Source of the DNA: Bacteriovoracaceae bacterium
Lineage (GTDB): Bacteria > Bdellovibrionota > Bacteriovoracia > Bacteriovoracales > Bacteriovoracaceae
Direction: 5' to 3'
NCBI GenBank assembly: GCA_019752535.1
Contig: JAIEMA010000009.1
Coordinates: 98,267-162,266 of the forward strand
Length of the DNA stretch: 64,000 nt
Below, one piece after another: positions 60,995 through 64,000 of this stretch. The notes below the pieces were generated by a model. The model was not told the DNA's origin. It was given only the letters and a program-made list of their open reading frames with translations, and did no database searches. Position 1 is the stretch's first letter. Each line of letters starts with the position of its first letter. The translations under genes were made by a program, and so were the position numbers.

Positions 60995-62823
60995 AACGTT
61001 CAGCAGTTGTCTCAATCATTGGTCGCCCCAATGTAGGGAAGTCGACCATATTTAACCGTCTCATGCGTCAGGCGAAGCTTGCCATGACTCATGATCAACC
61101 GGGTGTGACTCGCGATCGCCACTATGGGATTTTAAATCTCATGGAAGGTGCTGGTGATGAGCGTGAGGTGATCATGGTGGATACGGGTGGCTTCTACCCT
61201 CAAAAGATTGAAGTCGATCCGAAAAAGAAAAATAATATTGACCCTTTCTTCAATCTCATGGCCGATCATGCGCGCCTGGCGATTGAAGAGAGTGATCTCG
61301 TACTCTTTGTGGTGGATGCGCGCGAAGGATTAAATCCTTTTGATCAGGGCATCCGTGATTTCATTCGTATTCAACAAAAGCCGGTTTGGATTTTGGTGAA
61401 TAAGTTTGATACCGACAAACAAATGGGTGATGAAGTTGATTTCTATCAACTCGACATCGATTCAGAGAATCTTCTTCTCATTTCTGCGGAACATAACCGT
61501 GGAATTGGTGATCTTCGCGAGAGGCTGTGGAGATTTGCGGCCGATTTTGCCAAGGTTGATGCTGAAGAAGCAGAGCTGCTTCAGCGTGGCGTGAAACCTG
61601 CTCATGATGTGGTCGCCTCTGTCGCTATCATTGGCGCTCCTAACGCGGGTAAATCAACTCTTTTGAATGGTCTGGTGGGTGCACAGCGCGCACTTGTGAG
61701 TGAAATTGCAGGTACAACGGTTGATCCTATTGAGGGTTATATCGATCTCTTCTTTGGAGAGGATACAGCATTTTTGAAATCTCAAGAAAATCAATTCAGA
61801 AAAGAGAGTAAAGATCTTTATGAAGAGATGAAAGCTTGGGCTTCTAAGGGTGCGATCATTGATATTGAAGGTGAGCAAGATGAGGTCGATGAGCGTATTT
61901 ATGTTGAATACGGTCAGATGGCCCCAGAGCTGGGTTTAATTCCAGACAAAGCTGAGGACAGCAACGATGGCTTTGAAGCCGAAGAGGCGATTGCCGATTT
62001 TGATATGTCTGAATACTTCTCTGATGAAGCGATAGAAACGGCGCTGGTTGAAGGTGTAGAATCTTCTGTTGATGTTGAGCTTGAAGAAGCTAAGCGCGGC
62101 ACAACAGATGGCTTCCGCTCGATAAAGCTAGTCGATACAGCAGGGATTCGTCGCTCGAAGAAAGTGGAAGGTTTTATTGAAGAGCAGTCGGTTTACCGCT
62201 CACTTCGTGCCATCACAGAATCTGACGTGGTTCTATTCATGGTGGATTCAACTCTAGGAATCACTCACCAAGATAGACGCCTTCTTGATATTGCCCTTGA
62301 GAAAGGAAAATCACTTATTATTTGTTTGAATAAGATCGATCTTCTCCGTGAGACGTTTGCCAATCAGAAGAAAAAGAAAGAGTGGCTAGAAGATTTAAAA
62401 TATAAAATCCCGTGGCTCGGGTTCTGTCAGCTGGTTACGATTTCGGCACGCCAGAATCGCAACTTGGGCTTCCTTAAAGGGGCCATCCGCCACACGATTG
62501 AAGTCCGTCATAAGAAGATTTCAACTGGTCAGTTGAATAAAACACTTCAAACTCTAGTCGATCGCCATCCAGTGGTGGTGAATAAGACGGGTGGAGTGAA
62601 ATTCAGAGTGAAGTACGCTTCGATGATTAAGTCAGCTCCGCCAACGTTCTTGCTCTTTACCAATAAGAGTCAGGGCATTCCTGAAAACTACAGAAAATAT
62701 CTCGTGAATGGTTTAAGACAAGACTTTAATCTTTTGAACACGCCAGTACATTTGATCTTTAGAACCTCATCCGATCTCGAGCGTCGCATGAAGAAAATTC
62801 AAGCGAAGACGAAGAAGAATTAG
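60991..62823 (+). CDS. der: GTPase Der (EngA) with a large acidic insertion
   Basis: A 610-aa double GTPase of 50S assembly; the usual length is about 440-490. First domain: GRPNVGKS, G3 DTGG, G4 NKFD. Second: GAPNAGKS (215-222), GTTVDP (241-246), DTAG (382-385), NKID. A KH-like C-terminus follows. Between switch I and DTAG of the second domain about 118 extra residues occur (roughly 256-373), very rich in Asp and Glu. The core motifs on both sides are intact, so the insertion is a loop rather than a disruption. GTG start overlapping the era stop. Confidence 0.93.
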   Translation: MKRSAVVSIIGRPNVGKSTIFNRLMRQAKLAMTHDQPGVTRDRHYGILNLMEGAGDEREVIMVDTGGFYPQKIEVDPKKKNNIDPFFNLMADHARLAIEESDLVLFVVDAREGLNPFDQGIRDFIRIQQKPVWILVNKFDTDKQMGDEVDFYQLDIDSENLLLISAEHNRGIGDLRERLWRFAADFAKVDAEEAELLQRGVKPAHDVVASVAIIGAPNAGKSTLLNGLVGAQRALVSEIAGTTVDPIEGYIDLFFGEDTAFLKSQENQFRKESKDLYEEMKAWASKGAIIDIEGEQDEVDERIYVEYGQMAPELGLIPDKAEDSNDGFEAEEAIADFDMSEYFSDEAIETALVEGVESSVDVELEEAKRGTTDGFRSIKLVDTAGIRRSKKVEGFIEEQSVYRSLRAITESDVVLFMVDSTLGITHQDRRLLDIALEKGKSLIICLNKIDLLRETFANQKKKKEWLEDLKYKIPWLGFCQLVTISARQNRNLGFLKGAIRHTIEVRHKKISTGQLNKTLQTLVDRHPVVVNKTGGVKFRVKYASMIKSAPPTFLLFTNKSQGIPENYRKYLVNGLRQDFNLLNTPVHLIFRTSSDLERRMKKIQAKTKKN

Positions 62824-64000
62824 TTCACAAATTTCGCGATTCCTCCTGGAGCTTCTAGGAGGGATCGCAATTTCTCTCTCATCTCACCTTTGACTTCCAC
62901 CCCATCGTGATACATTAAGATCGGCTCAAAATGGTGATCCAAAACCTTAAAAGCCACTTGATCGGGACTAATCGTGTAGCGCCCGAGCTGATGACTGGTG
63001 GGCCAGCTCTCTTGATCATAGACTACATATGCAAGCTCAGAGCAAACGATCTCTCTTTGAGTTTCAACATCAAAATTGAAATCAGAAGGTTTCCCGTACT
63101 GCTCGAGGGCCTTCACAATCATTTCCCCCTTTAAGTCTTCAGCCAGTGTTTCTTGGCGAATGATGAGGAGATCATCAATATCCATGAAATGCTCAATCGT
63201 ATTAAGCGTGACTCCGGGAAGACGAAGGGCTTCAAGCACTCCTTTTGATTCTAAGAGTTGAGGAAGAACTGCCTTCACCGCAGGATGTTCGGTGATGGGA
63301 ATGATCGCCCTCTGGTATCTCACGAAATAATGACTCCACTCGCTCACAGGCCCAATCCAGATGGCCACATGTCCATAGAAGCCGGGGATAAAGCGATCGG
63401 TGAGGCGCATGGGAGTTTTCTCAAAAAGGATATCAAGAGGTTTTAGTTTCTCTTTAAGGCTTTTCATTTTTTGGACGTCGCTTGCGAGCTTTTTTAATTT
63501 TCCATCTCGTGTTTGGATGGAGCCGATGCTATTTCCAAAGATCTGGCTAATTTTCCCAATGAGTCGTTGGAGTCGATCGGTGAGGCGACCTGAGTTTAAT
63601 TGTCTCTGCATATCGAGAACTTGACCCAAGCGATAGGTGTCGTCTTTGGAGCGCAGTCTTTGGGCGGTAAAGGATTGCTGAATGTAGCTTTCGAAGATGA
63701 GTTCGCTCTCATCAAGGGGAGTCCCTCCTCTCAGCTTCTCTTCTTGAACAAGGGCCAAAATGTCGGCTTGTGAGTCTTTCCAGCGAGATTCTTCAATGGC
63801 GGTTTGATAAAAAGTCGTGAGCCATTTTTTTTCTTGAGGAATATCGTTTTCAATTACTAGTCGCAGTCTTGGGGTCTCGTTCAAGGCAAGAGAGAGACGG
63901 AAGAATTGGTCATACATCATCACGAGACTTGCAGCATGCATGCGTATTTTGGCAAAAAAGTTTTTTGATTGTGGGTCTTGAGAGTTATAGGTGATGAGTA
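62820..64000 (-). CDS. YiiX-like permuted papain-fold protein, 5' end cut by the window edge
   Basis: At least 373 aa, with an open frame continuing to the window end beyond the ATG at 63941; the upstream codons read without a stop, so the true start is probably outside. The C-terminal 200 residues match the YiiX/NlpC-like permuted papain fold: His in [10 protein letters not shown] and, later, the Cys in [12 protein letters not shown]. Family members are thought to be amidases or lipid-active thiol enzymes. The first 170 residues are helical and charged. Its stop overlaps the convergent der by four bases. Confidence 0.72.
   Translation of the reverse strand, partial: LITYNSQDPQSKNFFAKIRMHAASLVMMYDQFFRLSLALNETPRLRLVIENDIPQEKKWLTTFYQTAIEESRWKDSQADILALVQEEKLRGGTPLDESELIFESYIQQSFTAQRLRSKDDTYRLGQVLDMQRQLNSGRLTDRLQRLIGKISQIFGNSIGSIQTRDGKLKKLASDVQKMKSLKEKLKPLDILFEKTPMRLTDRFIPGFYGHVAIWIGPVSEWSHYFVRYQRAIIPITEHPAVKAVLPQLLESKGVLEALRLPGVTLNTIEHFMDIDDLLIIRQETLAEDLKGEMIVKALEQYGKPSDFNFDVETQREIVCSELAYVVYDQESWPTSHQLGRYTISPDQVAFKVLDHHFEPILMYHDGVEVKGEMREKLRSLLEAPGGIAKFVN

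Overview
The window reads as a chromosomal segment of a Gram-negative bacterium with very densely packed genes. Convergent genes often overlap by 4-29 bases at their 3' ends, and operon partners are joined by ATGA or TAATG overlaps. The combination of many secreted or lipid-anchored hydrolases, an aa3-type oxidase cluster with SCO proteins, YcaO, a truncated haemoglobin, Cys-rich secreted proteins and moderate GC suggests a member of the Bdellovibrionota (Bacteriovorax/Peredibacter-like). This is an inference from gene content and style, not from a marker search. I see no tRNA, rRNA, CRISPR array, insertion sequence or prophage.

Layout. 1-1.85 kb: a truncated M48 metallopeptidase converging on an EamA transporter. 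About 1.9-9.6 kb: a visibly AT-rich block with several TTG starts. It holds a tandem-PilZ protein, a GCS2-like ligase, a methyltransferase plus membrane protein pair, and a membrane receptor with two GAF domains and a degenerate class III cyclase domain. A lone cyclic-nucleotide-binding domain sits just beyond it. 10-14.2 kb: LON-domain protein, an untracked 36-aa basic protein, YceI, haem A synthase, MntP and threonine deaminase. 14.2-30.7 kb: a large run of exported proteins. These are a papain-like protein, a 1026-aa protein coupled to a subtilase, two tandem GX3-repeat lipoproteins, a 1353-aa alkaline-phosphatase-like/lipase-like fusion, a three-gene Cys-rich operon and an NlpC-like protein. 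30.7-37.3 kb: truncated haemoglobin, a QEGLA-motif (MATCAP-like) metallopeptidase, a secreted C26/M1-like pair and unknown exported proteins. 37.3-40.6 kb: GNAT-YcaO operon and a Gly-rich RRM protein.

40.7-49.8 kb is a long same-strand cytochrome c oxidase cluster: DUF420, two subunit III homologues, small membrane proteins, ctaB, coxB, coxA, subunit IV, two SCO proteins, dihaem cytochrome c, a stand-alone DHp-like helix pair, a Fur-family regulator and a YHS-type lipoprotein. ctaA, 29 kb away, completes haem A synthesis. 49.8-59.2 kb is mostly minus-strand: a YceI-like membrane protein, rpsD with a structured leader, ribH-ribBA-ribE, then small plus-strand exported proteins, then LysE/ArgO, ribD and a degenerate tyrosine recombinase. 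59.3-62.8 kb is rnc-era-der, with an unusual acidic insertion of about 118 residues in Der. The window ends in a truncated YiiX-like gene.

The most interesting signals are the AT-rich second-messenger-flavoured block, the tandem GX3-repeat lipoproteins, the phosphatase/lipase fusion, the Cys-rich operon, the Der insertion, the catalytically degenerate Xer-like and SCO proteins, and two unlisted small genes with strong ribosome binding sites.
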